Below the pieces are notes generated by a model. That model saw nothing but the letters and a program-made list of their open reading frames with translations. It made no database searches and had not been told where the DNA came from. The translations under genes and the position numbers were made by a program. Positions 7,933 to 16,447 of a DNA stretch of 64,000 nucleotides are shown piece after piece (position 1 is the stretch's first letter; each line of letters starts with the position of its first letter). The DNA is taken from the NCBI GenBank assembly GCA_947089855.1, contig CAMUML010000011.1, forward strand, positions 21,041 through 85,040, read 5' to 3'. Source of the DNA: an uncultured Eubacterium sp. (GTDB lineage: Bacteria > Bacillota > Clostridia > Lachnospirales > Lachnospiraceae).

Positions 7933-9309
7933 ATGGCAGCACAAAGTTCAAAACAGGATATGGGGAGCGGCAGTATTCCGCGGTTAATGCTGAATCTGGC
8001 GGTTCCAGCCGTAGTCGCACAGCTTATCAATATGCTGTATAATATTGTAGACCGGATTTATATCGGGCATATCCCAAAGGCGGGGTCTTCTGCGTTGACC
8101 GGGGTAGGCCTGTTTTTGCCGATTTTAATGATGATCAATGCATTTGCTATGCTGGCAGGTTCCGGCGGCGCGCCAAGGGCGGCGATAGCGATGGGAAAAA
8201 ATGACCGGGAAGGCGCGCAGAAAATACTGGGGAACTGTTTTGCGGTGCTGCTTATGTTTGCAGTTGTGCTGACGGTTTCGTTTTATGTATTTGCACCGCA
8301 GCTTTTACGGCTGTTTGGCGCAAGTGATATTACGCTGCCGTATGCGTTGGATTATGCGCGTATCTATATTCTTGGGACGGTTTTTGTTATGGTGGTAATG
8401 GGGATGAACCCGTTTATCACAACGCAGGGGTTTGCAAAATTCAGTATGATAACGACCGTTGTGGGGGCTGTCTGCAATATTATTCTGGATCCGGTCCTGA
8501 TATTTGCCCTTCATATGGGCGTGCGGGGAGCAGCGGTTGCAACTGTATGCAGCCAGGCGGTCAGTGCTGTGTGGGTCCTTTGGTTTTTGCGGGGGAAAAA
8601 GACGATCTTGCGGCTGGAACTGGCGGATATGAGGCTTGTGCCAAAAGTGATCCTTCCTTGCCTGGGGCTTGGAATTTCTACATTTGTAATGCTTAGTACG
8701 GAAAGTATTTTAAATATCAGTTTTAACAGCAGCCTGTCCCGCTTTGGCGGGGATGTAGCCGTGGGGGCTATGACGATTATTTCTTCCTGCAGCCAGCTGG
8801 TCACGCTGCCATTGCAAGGGATCTGCCAGGGCGGGCAGCCGATTATGAGTTTTAATTTTGGCGCTGGAAAAAAGGAACGGGTAAAGCAGGCGTTCCGCTG
8901 CCAGTTTACGGCTTGTACGGGGTATGCCGCGCTGATGTGGCTGCTGCTGATGGTGGCGCCGCAGGTATTTTCTAGTATTTTCAGCAGCGATGCGTCTTTG
9001 GTGGATTATACAGCCTGGGCGATGCGGATTTATATGGCTGGTATTTTTTCGACGGGGATACAGATTTCCTGCCAGCAGACGTTTATGGCGTTAGGGCAGG
9101 CCAAAATTAGCCTGCTGATGGCGTGCCTGCGTAAATTGGTGCTGTTAATACCGCTTATTTTTATTTTGCCGCAGATTTTTTCTGACCAGGTATTTGGCGT
9201 ATTTGTGGCAGAGCCGGTCAGCGATATTTTGGCGTCTGCGGTAACTGGAACCATGCTGTTTATCCGGCTGGACGGGATATTGGAAAGAGGGGCAGCGGGC
9301 AGGATGTGA
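7933..9309 (+). CDS. MATE family efflux transporter
   Basis: The 458-residue protein has about 12 hydrophobic segments in two homologous halves and is a multidrug and toxic compound extrusion (MATE) transporter of the DinF/NorM type used by many Clostridia. The N-terminal pattern GSIPRLMLNLAVPAVVAQLINMLYNIVDRIYIG, read as its parts, and the second-half segments QGICQGGQPIMSFNFGAGKKERV and MALGQAKISLL are highly typical. Such proteins export cationic drugs or toxic metabolites using sodium or proton gradients across the cytoplasmic membrane. It lies between the hydrolase and ybaK on the same strand. The substrate cannot be inferred. Confidence 0.93.
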   Translation: MAAQSSKQDMGSGSIPRLMLNLAVPAVVAQLINMLYNIVDRIYIGHIPKAGSSALTGVGLFLPILMMINAFAMLAGSGGAPRAAIAMGKNDREGAQKILGNCFAVLLMFAVVLTVSFYVFAPQLLRLFGASDITLPYALDYARIYILGTVFVMVVMGMNPFITTQGFAKFSMITTVVGAVCNIILDPVLIFALHMGVRGAAVATVCSQAVSAVWVLWFLRGKKTILRLELADMRLVPKVILPCLGLGISTFVMLSTESILNISFNSSLSRFGGDVAVGAMTIISSCSQLVTLPLQGICQGGQPIMSFNFGAGKKERVKQAFRCQFTACTGYAALMWLLLMVAPQVFSSIFSSDASLVDYTAWAMRIYMAGIFSTGIQISCQQTFMALGQAKISLLMACLRKLVLLIPLIFILPQIFSDQVFGVFVAEPVSDILASAVTGTMLFIRLDGILERGAAGRM

Positions 9310-9366
9310 CGGTGCCCTGCTAGTTAAGGATGCAAAAAAGCGGATGGTTTTTAAGGAGTTTTGCGT

Positions 9367-9846
9367 ATGAAAAAAACAGAGAAAACGAATGTAATGCGCC
9401 TTTTGGACCAGCATAAGGCCATATACAAAAGCCATTTTTACGAAAGCAAAGGGGCGGTCAGCGGGGTAGAGGCTGCCGCCTTGTTAAAATTGGAGGTGCA
9501 GCAGGTTTTCAAAACGTTAGTAACCGTTGGGAAAAGCGGTCAGCATTATGTATTTGTGATACCCGTGGATCAGGAATTGGATTTAAAAAAAGCCGCTGGA
9601 GCAGTTGGCGAGAAAAGTATCGCAATGATCAAGGAAAAGGAGCTGCTTCCGCTTACTGGCTATGTGCATGGCGGCTGTTCCCCGATTGGAATGAAAAAAC
9701 AATTTCCAACCGTGGTCGATGCCGCCAGCAGAAAGCAGCCGGCTATTGTTTTTAGCGGAGGCAAGATCGGCTGCCAGGTGGAGATGGCATTACAGGAACT
9801 GGCGAAAATCGTGCCGTTTCAGACAGCGGATGTATGTACTGGTTAA
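9367..9846 (+). CDS. ybaK: Cys-tRNA(Pro)/Cys-tRNA(Cys) deacylase YbaK/EbsC
   Basis: This 159-residue protein belongs to the YbaK/EbsC family that removes cysteine mischarged on tRNA(Pro), a freestanding proofreading function. Family segments are LLKLEVQQVFKTLVTVG, with the key lysine in VFKTL, YVFVIPVDQELDLKKAA, and LTGYVHGGCSPIGMKK with the GGxSPxG signature (here GGCSPIG). The ATG at 9367 lies 8 bases after AAGGAG; an in-frame TTG two codons upstream is less suitable. Its stop codon overlaps the stop of the convergent nagB gene by 4 bases, so transcription of the two genes must meet inside coding sequence. Confidence 0.93.
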   Translation: MKKTEKTNVMRLLDQHKAIYKSHFYESKGAVSGVEAAALLKLEVQQVFKTLVTVGKSGQHYVFVIPVDQELDLKKAAGAVGEKSIAMIKEKELLPLTGYVHGGCSPIGMKKQFPTVVDAASRKQPAIVFSGGKIGCQVEMALQELAKIVPFQTADVCTG

Positions 9847-10574
9847 CACCCGCCAAGCGCCTCTTCATCTGCGACAATGGTGACATCTGCATGCAGCTGC
9901 AAAATGGAAGCTGGAATACGTGGGGTAACCGGCCCGTACAGCGCTGCATGCAGTGCATCTGCCTTCGCTTTCCCGCTGGCAATCAGCAGGATTTTTTTTG
10001 CTTGCAGGATGTTGCGGATACCCATGGTATAGGCTTGGCGCGGGACGTCCGCTTCGCAGGTAAAGAAACGTTTGTTTGCTTCGACCGTACTTGGTGTAAG
10101 GTCGGCGCAGTGTGTCCCACATGGAAATGCATCGCCTGGTTCGTTAAATCCGATATGCCCGTTATTGCCTAGCCCCAGCAGCTGTAAGTCAATGCCGCCA
10201 GCCTGGGCAATGGCCTGGTCGTAGCATAAGCAGGCTTTTTGTGCGTCTGGCTCCAGTCCGTCTGGGACAAACGTATGCGTTTTATCTATATTGATATGGT
10301 TAAATAAGTGCTGGTTCATAAAAAATCGGTAGCTTTGCGGATGTTGCGGGCCGAGCCCGCAGTATTCGTCCAAATTTATAGTAGTAATTTTGGAAAAATC
10401 CAGCGTTATTTTTGGGTTTTGATGCCATTCTATGAGATTCTGGTAAAGCCCGATTGGGGAAGAACCGGTGGCAAGGCCAAGTACAGAATCGGGTTTTAAA
10501 CGTATCTGGCCAGCGATGATATTTGCGGCTGTCCGGCTCATTTCATCATAATTAGCGGTTCGGTAAATTGTCAT
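9843..10574 (-). CDS. nagB: glucosamine-6-phosphate deaminase NagB
   Basis: NagB converts glucosamine 6-phosphate to fructose 6-phosphate and ammonia, the last step of sialic acid and GlcNAc catabolism. The 243-residue protein has LGLATGSSPIGLY (phosphate loop), INLDEYCG with the catalytic Asp, LLGLGNNGHIGFNEPG with the active-site Asn/His region, and TMGIRNILQAKKILLIASG. The ATG at 10574 is 7 bases from AAGGAG; an ATG two codons upstream is too close to that site. It is divergent from the nan operon across an A/T-rich 280 base region and probably shares its regulation. The C-terminus is a little shorter than that of the E. coli enzyme, as in other Firmicutes. Confidence 0.95.
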   Translation of the reverse strand: MTIYRTANYDEMSRTAANIIAGQIRLKPDSVLGLATGSSPIGLYQNLIEWHQNPKITLDFSKITTINLDEYCGLGPQHPQSYRFFMNQHLFNHINIDKTHTFVPDGLEPDAQKACLCYDQAIAQAGGIDLQLLGLGNNGHIGFNEPGDAFPCGTHCADLTPSTVEANKRFFTCEADVPRQAYTMGIRNILQAKKILLIASGKAKADALHAALYGPVTPRIPASILQLHADVTIVADEEALGGC

Positions 10575-10787
10575 GTTCATTCTCCTTTTCTTCTACATTG
10601 AATAAGTATGGTTTTTTGCGGTACTTTTTTAATATACCTGTTTTTCATTTTATTTCAATATCTGTCTAAAATGTGGAAAGAAACATCAAAAATTTATGCA
10701 AATCTAACAAAAACATCTTGCAAATTCAAATATAAAATCAGTCAATTTAGAAAACATCAAAAGTACTTTCAGAACTGCCCGAAAATA

Positions 10788-10815
10788 TTGAAATTCATTT
10801 AACAATTGCTATACT
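10788..10815 (+). promoter_or_regulatory. promoter of the nan operon
   Basis: TTGAAA (10788-10793), 16 bases and TATACT (10810-10815) precede the strong AGGAGGT site of nanE by about 25 bases. The upstream region 10590-10787 has no gene, is strongly A/T-rich and contains repeated AACATC-type runs (ACATCAAAAATT, AACATCAAAAGT) that could bind the RpiR regulator; that is inference. Confidence 0.6.
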
Positions 10816-10857
10816 GGAACCACTAAGGAACTGTGAATAACCAAGGAGGTATAAGGT

Positions 10858-11544
10858 ATGGATCAAAAGGTAAGGGGCATGGAAGGGAAGCTGGTGGTAT
10901 CCTGCCAGGCATTGCCCGAAGAACCGCTTCATTCTTCTTTTATTATGGGAAGGATGGCGTTGGCAGCAATGCAGGGAGGCGCCTGTGGGATACGGGCGAA
11001 TACAAAAGAGGATATTTTGGAGATCAAACGCCAGGTTGGCCTGCCGGTTATCGGCATTGTAAAAAGGGACTATGCTGACAGCAGCGTGTACATTACGCCG
11101 ACAATGAAAGAAGTCGATGAGCTGCAGGAGGCGGCGCCGGAAATTATCGCGGTAGATGCAACCTGCCGGCTGCGTCCGGGCGGTGTGGATTTGGAAACGT
11201 TTTTTCAAAGCGTCAAACGAAAATATCCGGACCAGCTGTGGATGGCCGATTGCGCTACGGTAGAAGAAGCGCTTCATGCAGATGCACTGGGGTTTGATTT
11301 TATTGGCACGACAATGGTTGGCTACACGCAGGAAAGCAAAGGGCTGGAAATCGAAGCAGACGATTTTTTTATCTTGCGCCAGATTTTGGAACAGGCCAAG
11401 CATCCGGTGATCGCGGAGGGAAATATCAATACGCCGCAAAAAGCCAGGCGTGTAATTGAACTGGGTGCTTACTGTGTTGTCGTCGGTTCCAGCATTACCA
11501 GGCCGCAGCTTTTGACAAAAATGTTTACCGACGCGTTGGGCTAA
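10858..11544 (+). CDS. nanE: N-acetylmannosamine-6-phosphate 2-epimerase NanE
   Basis: NanE converts ManNAc-6-phosphate to GlcNAc-6-phosphate. The 228-residue TIM-barrel has the family hallmarks LVVSCQALPEEPLHSS at the N-terminus, GACGIRAN, VIGIVKRDY with the catalytic Lys, TMKEVDEL, IAVDATCRLRP, MADCATVEEALHA, FIGTTMVGYT, VIAEGNINTP and VVVGSSITRP. The start follows AAGGAGGT. It is the first gene of an operon that holds nanA, a sodium:solute symporter, YhcH, a ROK kinase, an RpiR regulator and nagA, and this order makes the sialic acid assignment firm. Confidence 0.96.
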   Translation: MDQKVRGMEGKLVVSCQALPEEPLHSSFIMGRMALAAMQGGACGIRANTKEDILEIKRQVGLPVIGIVKRDYADSSVYITPTMKEVDELQEAAPEIIAVDATCRLRPGGVDLETFFQSVKRKYPDQLWMADCATVEEALHADALGFDFIGTTMVGYTQESKGLEIEADDFFILRQILEQAKHPVIAEGNINTPQKARRVIELGAYCVVVGSSITRPQLLTKMFTDALG

Positions 11545-11600
11545 CAGGCGTTTGATTCGGATTAACAAAAAGAAAACAGGACAAGAAAGGAAAGAAAAAG

Positions 11601-12521
11601 ATGAGGGATTTAGAAAAGTACAAAGGCGTGATACCAGCATTTTATGCATGTTATGGCAAAGACGGAACGGCCAGTGCCGACGGGGTACAGGCTTTGACGA
11701 GGTATTTTGTGGAAAAGGGCGTGAAAGGGGTATATGTAAACGGTTCTTCAGGGGAGTGTATTTACCAGAGTAAAGATGAAAAGAAGCTGATCTTGGAAAA
11801 TGTAATGGAGGCAGCACAGGGCAGGCTGACGGTGATTGCACACGTAGCATGCAATAATACGCAAGACAGCATGGAGCTGGCCGCCCACGCGGAACAATTG
11901 GGGGTCGATGCGATTGCCGCTATCCCGCCGATCTATTTCCATCTGCCGGAGCATGCGATTGCAGAATATTGGAATGATATAAGTGCTGCTGCGCCAAATA
12001 CCGATTTTGTGATCTATAATATCCCGCAGCTGGCAGGGGTGTCCCTTACCATGCCGCTGTTTGCACAGATGCGGAAAAACCCTAGGGTCATAGGCGTGAA
12101 AAATTCTTCGATGCCGGTCCAGGATATTCAGATGTTTAAACAGGCGGCTGGCGAGGGCTATGTAATCTTTAATGGGCCGGATGAACAGTTTATCAGCGGG
12201 CGTATCATTGGTGCGCAAGGCGCCATAGGCGGGACTTATGGGGCAATGCCGGAACTGTTTTTGGAAATGGATGCTTGTTTAAAGCGAGGGGAACTGGAAA
12301 AGGCACGGGACATCCAGTATGCAGCCAATGAAGTAATCTATAAAATGTGCGAGGCACACGGCAACCTGTATGCGGTGCTGAAAGAGGTTTTACGCATCAA
12401 TGAAGGGCTGGACTTGGGCGGAGTACGCAAACCGCTTCCGGCGCTTGCCGAAGAAGACTATGCCATTGCAAAAGAAGCGGCCAGTTTGATACGGGCAGCG
12501 AAAGAACGTTATATCCAGTAA
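11601..12521 (+). CDS. nanA: N-acetylneuraminate lyase NanA
   Basis: The 306-residue product belongs to the DHDPS/NAL class I aldolases and is expected to split N-acetylneuraminate into pyruvate and ManNAc. Visible features are YVNGSSGECIYQSKDEK containing the GSSGE carboxylate-binding motif, the tyrosine in FVIYNIPQLAG, and the Schiff-base lysine in VIGVKNSS near residue 165. The segment FNGPDEQFISGRIIGAQGAIGGTYG, read in parts, is characteristic of NAL rather than dihydrodipicolinate synthase. It lies 56 bases after nanE. The GSSGE (not GTTGE) variant and the context support the sialic acid substrate. Confidence 0.93.
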   Translation: MRDLEKYKGVIPAFYACYGKDGTASADGVQALTRYFVEKGVKGVYVNGSSGECIYQSKDEKKLILENVMEAAQGRLTVIAHVACNNTQDSMELAAHAEQLGVDAIAAIPPIYFHLPEHAIAEYWNDISAAAPNTDFVIYNIPQLAGVSLTMPLFAQMRKNPRVIGVKNSSMPVQDIQMFKQAAGEGYVIFNGPDEQFISGRIIGAQGAIGGTYGAMPELFLEMDACLKRGELEKARDIQYAANEVIYKMCEAHGNLYAVLKEVLRINEGLDLGGVRKPLPALAEEDYAIAKEAASLIRAAKERYIQ

Positions 12522-12557
12522 GCGGTGTACTGGCGGGGGATAGAATAGGAGGGACCT

Positions 12558-14072
12558 ATGCAGGGATTTACGAAAATTGATCTGGTTATATTAGTGGTGT
12601 ACCTGGCAGCAGTGCTGTTTGCCGGCCTGCATTTTGCCAAAAAGGATATGAAAGGCAAGGAATATTTTAAGGGGGACGGTACCGTGCCGTGGTGGGTGAC
12701 TTCCGTATCCATATTTGCGACACTGTTAAGCCCGATTTCCTTTTTATCGCTGGCGGGAAATTCGTATGCAGGGACCTGGATCATGTGGTTTGCACAGCTT
12801 GGGATGCTTTTAGCCATCCCGCTGACGATACGTTTTTTCCTTCCGATTTACAGTAAGTTAGGCATTGATACGGCATACCATTATTTGGAGCTACGTTTTG
12901 GAAGCAAGGGGCTGCGTGTCCTTGGCGCAGTTATGTTCATCGTATATCAGATTGGCCGTATGTCCATTATCATGTATCTGCCTTGTATGGTTTTGGGGAA
13001 CCTGACAGGCATCAGCGTTAATCTGCTTATTATCATCATGGGTGTAATAGCTATTATTTATTCCTATACAGGTGGCCTAAAGTCTGTGCTTTGGACAGAT
13101 TTTATCCAAGGGACGGTGTTACTGTTGGGCGTAACAATATCACTGCTGTTCTTAATTGCCCACTTGAATGGAGGGTTTGGAGCCATTATAGGCGCATTTG
13201 TGGACGAGGGGAAATTCCTTGCGCCTGGCCAGCCTATTTTTGACGCCAACCTGTTAAAAGACAGCGTATTTTTAATGGTGGTTGGGGCCGGGTTTAATAC
13301 AATGGGTTCTTATGTGTCCAGCCAGGATATTGTACAGCGGTTTACTACGACAACAGACCAGAAAAAACTGAATAAAATGATGCTGGCAAACGGTGCGCTG
13401 TCTATTTTTATTGCAACGGTATTTTATTTGATTGGAACCGGTTTGTATGTATTTTACCAGCAGAATACCTTACCGCCGGCTGCAGCGCAAGATCAGATTT
13501 TTGCGTCTTATATTGCATTTGAGCTTCCGGTCGGGTTTACCGGGCTGCTGCTGGCTGCTATTTATGCAGCGTCACAGTCTACGCTGTCTACGGGCTTAAA
13601 TTCGGTTTCAGCCAGTTGGACGCTGGACATACAGGCACGGCTTACGAAAAAGGAAATGAGTTTTGAAAAACAGACGAAAATCGGGCAGTATGTTTCATTA
13701 TTAGTGGGTATTTTTGCAATTGTAGTGGCAATTGTACTGGCGAATGGAGGCATCCAGTCGGCCTATGAATGGTTTAATGGGTTTATGGGGCTGGTACTCG
13801 GTATTTTGATCGGGACATTTATTTTGGGTGCATTTACGAAAGTAGCCAATACATTTGGTGCGGCCTTGGCTTTTTGCGCGGCTTCGGCTGTTATGGTCGG
13901 CATTAAATATTTTGCACCGGCAGGTTCGGTTTCGATTTGGTCTTATTCAATTATTTCTATTGCAGTATCATTGGCAGTCGGTATCCCTGCCAGCCTGGCT
14001 TCGCGGAAATTGACTGGGGATGATTCGGTACCAGCACCGAATACGACCATTTACCAGGATAACAGAAGATAA
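12558..14072 (+). CDS. sodium:solute symporter (SSS family), probable sialic acid transporter
   Basis: The 504-residue protein has about 13 membrane segments and the SSS family architecture, including an N-terminal segment after FTKIDLVILVVYLAAVLFAG (helix 1), WWVTSVSIFATLLSPISFL, YHYLELRFGSKGLRVLGA, IYSYTGGLKSVLWTDFIQG and a late helix rich in serine, AIYAASQSTLSTGLNSVSA, that contributes to sodium binding. SiaT-type members import N-acetylneuraminate with sodium, and the position directly after nanA makes that the best guess. It would be the only sialic acid importer in the locus, as no TRAP or ABC system is present. The start follows AGGAGG. Related family members carry proline, glucose or pantothenate, so the substrate is inferred from context. 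Confidence 0.85.
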   Translation: MQGFTKIDLVILVVYLAAVLFAGLHFAKKDMKGKEYFKGDGTVPWWVTSVSIFATLLSPISFLSLAGNSYAGTWIMWFAQLGMLLAIPLTIRFFLPIYSKLGIDTAYHYLELRFGSKGLRVLGAVMFIVYQIGRMSIIMYLPCMVLGNLTGISVNLLIIIMGVIAIIYSYTGGLKSVLWTDFIQGTVLLLGVTISLLFLIAHLNGGFGAIIGAFVDEGKFLAPGQPIFDANLLKDSVFLMVVGAGFNTMGSYVSSQDIVQRFTTTTDQKKLNKMMLANGALSIFIATVFYLIGTGLYVFYQQNTLPPAAAQDQIFASYIAFELPVGFTGLLLAAIYAASQSTLSTGLNSVSASWTLDIQARLTKKEMSFEKQTKIGQYVSLLVGIFAIVVAIVLANGGIQSAYEWFNGFMGLVLGILIGTFILGAFTKVANTFGAALAFCAASAVMVGIKYFAPAGSVSIWSYSIISIAVSLAVGIPASLASRKLTGDDSVPAPNTTIYQDNRR

Positions 14073-14106
14073 GGCATGTGCATAAAAAAGAAAGAAGGGG
14101 CAGATA

Positions 14107-14565
14107 ATGATTTTTGGAAATATACATAATTTAGAAGCTTACCGTTTTTTAGAAAAAGGGGTTTTGGAATGCTTTTCTTATGCCAGTGCAAATGATTTAA
14201 AGGCGTTTGAAACGGGCAGGCATAACATTGACGGGGACAGGCTGTTTGTGAACATTGCCGGGTACCGGACACAAGAACCAATCGCCCGTTTTTGGGAAGC
14301 ACACCACGTGTACCTTGACGTGCATGTGATGCTGCAGGGCACAGAACAGGTCGATTTAAATTTTATCCAAAATATGAAAGAACTAGGGTACACGCAGGAA
14401 GAGGATTTCCTTAGCCTGCAAGGCGGGAAAAACAGTTCGGTAATTTTGCAGGAAGGGGATTTTTTAATCTGTTATCCGCAGGATGCGCACCGTACAGGCG
14501 TGCAGGTGGATGGGCCGCAGGCAATCCGCAAAGCAATTTTTAAAGTGTTACTGTCCGGCCTTTGA
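14107..14565 (+). CDS. nanQ: YhcH/YjgK/YiaL (DUF386) family protein, probable sialic acid anomerase
   Basis: The 152-residue cupin-like protein has the YhcH signature: FETGRHNIDGDRLFVNIAGY, WEAHHVYLDVHVMLQGTEQ and FLICYPQDAHRTG, with metal-binding histidines and acidic residues. E. coli NanQ (YhcH) speeds the interconversion of sialic acid anomers, which would help the lyase or the transporter use the correct form. The gene is placed between the symporter and the ROK kinase, the usual location in nan operons. The first ATG follows AAGGGG. The enzymatic role is inferred from the E. coli homologue and context. Confidence 0.85.
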   Translation: MIFGNIHNLEAYRFLEKGVLECFSYASANDLKAFETGRHNIDGDRLFVNIAGYRTQEPIARFWEAHHVYLDVHVMLQGTEQVDLNFIQNMKELGYTQEEDFLSLQGGKNSSVILQEGDFLICYPQDAHRTGVQVDGPQAIRKAIFKVLLSGL

Positions 14566-14626
14566 CGGGACGGTGGCTTTAAAGTTGCCATAAAAACCGG
14601 ACCGTAGGCAAAAATTTAATAAAATA

Positions 14627-14635
14627 TGGTATAAT
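14627..14635 (+). promoter_or_regulatory. internal extended -10 promoter before nanK
   Basis: TGGTATAAT (14627-14635) is a consensus -10 with the TGn extension, 22 bases before the nanK start. No good -35 is visible. It could give the kinase, regulator and nagA genes expression independent of the nan promoter, useful for amino sugars other than sialic acid. Confidence 0.5.
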
Positions 14636-14656
14636 ATTGTGTTGGCAGGTATGGGA

Positions 14657-15538
14657 ATGAAAAAATATATTAGCATTGATATTGGAGGAACAGCAATCAA
14701 ATACGGCATAATTGCAGAAGGTGGCATTATCCAAAACCGCAACGAGATGCCGACGCAAGCGCAGCAGGGTGGCCCGGCGGTCCTGTGCAAAGTGGCGGGC
14801 ATTGTCCGCCAGGCTTGCCAGATAGAAGAGGTTTCTGGTATTTGTATTTCCACTGCCGGGATGGTGGATATTCGGAAAGGGGAAATTTTTTATGCAGCGC
14901 CGCTTATCCCACAGTACGCTGGAATTTCCTATAAACAGACTCTGGAAGCGCAGTTTTCCATCCCATGCGAAGTGGAAAACGATGTCAATTGCGCGGGACT
15001 GGCAGAAGCGGTTTCCGGCGCCGGAACAGGATGCAGCCCAATGCTGATGCTTACGGTAGGGACTGGCATCGGCGGCAGCCTGGTGATTGACGGGCAGGTA
15101 TACCACGGGTTTGGATACAGTGCCTGTGAGGTGGGATATATGCATATGCGTGGCAGTGATTTCCAGACCCTGGGTTCCGCCAGCAGCCTGACAAAAAAAG
15201 TAGCCAGCCGCAGGCAGGAACCAGAGGAAGCATGGAGCGGATGGCGTATTTTTGAAGAAGCAAAACGTGGGAACCGTGCCTGTATCGAAGCCATTGATGA
15301 AATGGTAGATGTCCTTGGGCTTGGGATTGCAAATATCTGTTATGTTGTAAGCCCGAAGGCCGTTGTCCTGGGCGGAGGCATTATGATACAAGAGGAATAT
15401 TTAGGGGATAAAATAAAGGCTGCGGTAGGCCGGTACCTGGTTGGCAGCATGGCGTCCCGTATCCGGCTTGCATTTGCAAAGCACCAGAATGATGCGGGTA
15501 TGCTGGGGGCATACTACCATTTCAAAAATTGCCAGTAA
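14657..15538 (+). CDS. nanK: ROK family sugar kinase, probable N-acetylmannosamine kinase
   Basis: This 293-residue protein is a ROK kinase, expected to phosphorylate ManNAc released by NanA. The nucleotide-binding loop is SIDIGGTAIKYGII at the N-terminus, the sugar-binding segment is CEVENDVNCAGLAEAV, and the second ATP motif is LTVGTGIGGSLVIDG. At the position where typical ROK proteins have G-H and the CxCGxxGC zinc motif, this protein reads CEVGYMHMRGSDFQ, so the zinc site is absent and the His is shifted. ATG 14657 is chosen because GGCAGG precedes it at 7 bases; upstream GTG and ATG codons in frame are weaker. It overlaps the start region of the RpiR gene only in an unlikely extended frame. 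Confidence 0.8.
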   Translation: MKKYISIDIGGTAIKYGIIAEGGIIQNRNEMPTQAQQGGPAVLCKVAGIVRQACQIEEVSGICISTAGMVDIRKGEIFYAAPLIPQYAGISYKQTLEAQFSIPCEVENDVNCAGLAEAVSGAGTGCSPMLMLTVGTGIGGSLVIDGQVYHGFGYSACEVGYMHMRGSDFQTLGSASSLTKKVASRRQEPEEAWSGWRIFEEAKRGNRACIEAIDEMVDVLGLGIANICYVVSPKAVVLGGGIMIQEEYLGDKIKAAVGRYLVGSMASRIRLAFAKHQNDAGMLGAYYHFKNCQ

Positions 15539-15597
15539 TTCATAACCGTTTGCCGCAGCCGCAAGGCCGTCCGTTTATATACAGCATGGAGGAAACT

Positions 15598-16431
15598 ATG
15601 GAATATTATGTAAAGTCCGTTGTGCCGATTATAGAGATGAATTACGACAAATTTACAACAGTAGAAAAAAGCATCGCAGATTTTTTTATTCATAACCAGA
15701 AAAAGGTGGATTTTTCCTCCAAAGCAATTTCCGACCGGCTGTATGTTTCAGAAGCATCGTTGTCCCGGTTTGCAAAAAAATGCGGCTACCGGGGTTACCG
15801 GGAGTTTGTGTACCAGTATGAAATAACGTTTGTAGAAAAAAAAGAAACGATGACTGGGAACACCCGTATGATCTTAAATGCATACCAGGAGCTGCTCAAT
15901 AAAACCTATAGCCTGGTAGATGAAGAGCAGATTGCCCGCATTGCCCAGTATTTAAACCGGGCAGAACGGGTGCTGGTATGCGGGCATGGCAGTTCCGGCC
16001 ATGCTGCGGCAGATATAGAAATGCGGTTTATGCGCATCGGCGTCAATATCGACGCACTTTGTGATGGGCACCGGATGCGTATGCAGGCTGTTTTCCAGGA
16101 TAAGCAAAGCCTTGTATTCGGTATCAGCGTCAGCGGGGATTCTGAGGATGTGCTGTTCCTGTTAAAAGAAGCTTATGGGCGGGGTGCAAAAACCGTGCTG
16201 CTGACGGCCAAAAATGCGGACCGGTTTTATGAATTTTGCACCGAAGTAGTGCTGATGCCGTCCCTGCGTTATCTCAACCAGGGCAATGTGATTTCGCCGC
16301 AGTTTCCGATCCTTATTATGCTGGATATTATTTACTCCTGTTATGCGCAACTGGATAAAAGGGAAAAAGACAGGCTGCATAACCATACGCTGCAGGCTTT
16401 GGCAGGTAAAAAAAAGCCAGACAACTGGTAG
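15598..16431 (+). CDS. MurR/RpiR family transcriptional regulator
   Basis: The 277-residue protein has an N-terminal RpiR helix-turn-helix (FTTVEKSIADFFIHN, VSEASLSRFAKKCGYRGY) and a C-terminal SIS sugar-phosphate isomerase-like domain (VLVCGHGSSGHAAADIEMRF, VFGISVSGDSEDVLFLLKEA). Such regulators sense sugar phosphates; the neighbourhood suggests ManNAc-6-phosphate, GlcNAc-6-phosphate or GlcN-6-phosphate. ATG 15598 lies 5 bases after GGAGG and is preferred to in-frame upstream codons within the preceding coding sequence. As part of the operon it probably controls its own transcription from the nanE/nagB intergenic region. Whether it represses or activates is not visible. Confidence 0.9.
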   Translation: MEYYVKSVVPIIEMNYDKFTTVEKSIADFFIHNQKKVDFSSKAISDRLYVSEASLSRFAKKCGYRGYREFVYQYEITFVEKKETMTGNTRMILNAYQELLNKTYSLVDEEQIARIAQYLNRAERVLVCGHGSSGHAAADIEMRFMRIGVNIDALCDGHRMRMQAVFQDKQSLVFGISVSGDSEDVLFLLKEAYGRGAKTVLLTAKNADRFYEFCTEVVLMPSLRYLNQGNVISPQFPILIMLDIIYSCYAQLDKREKDRLHNHTLQALAGKKKPDNW

Positions 16432-16447
16432 AGTGAAGGAGGGCATT

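Noticed and set aside
10795-11850. 351-codon open frame on the minus strand
   Set aside because: It is antisense to nanE and nanA, has no recognisable domain, and the codon pattern mirrors the plus-strand genes.
14579-15391. 270-codon open frame on the minus strand
   Set aside because: It is a shadow of the ROK kinase gene with biased composition and no start signal.
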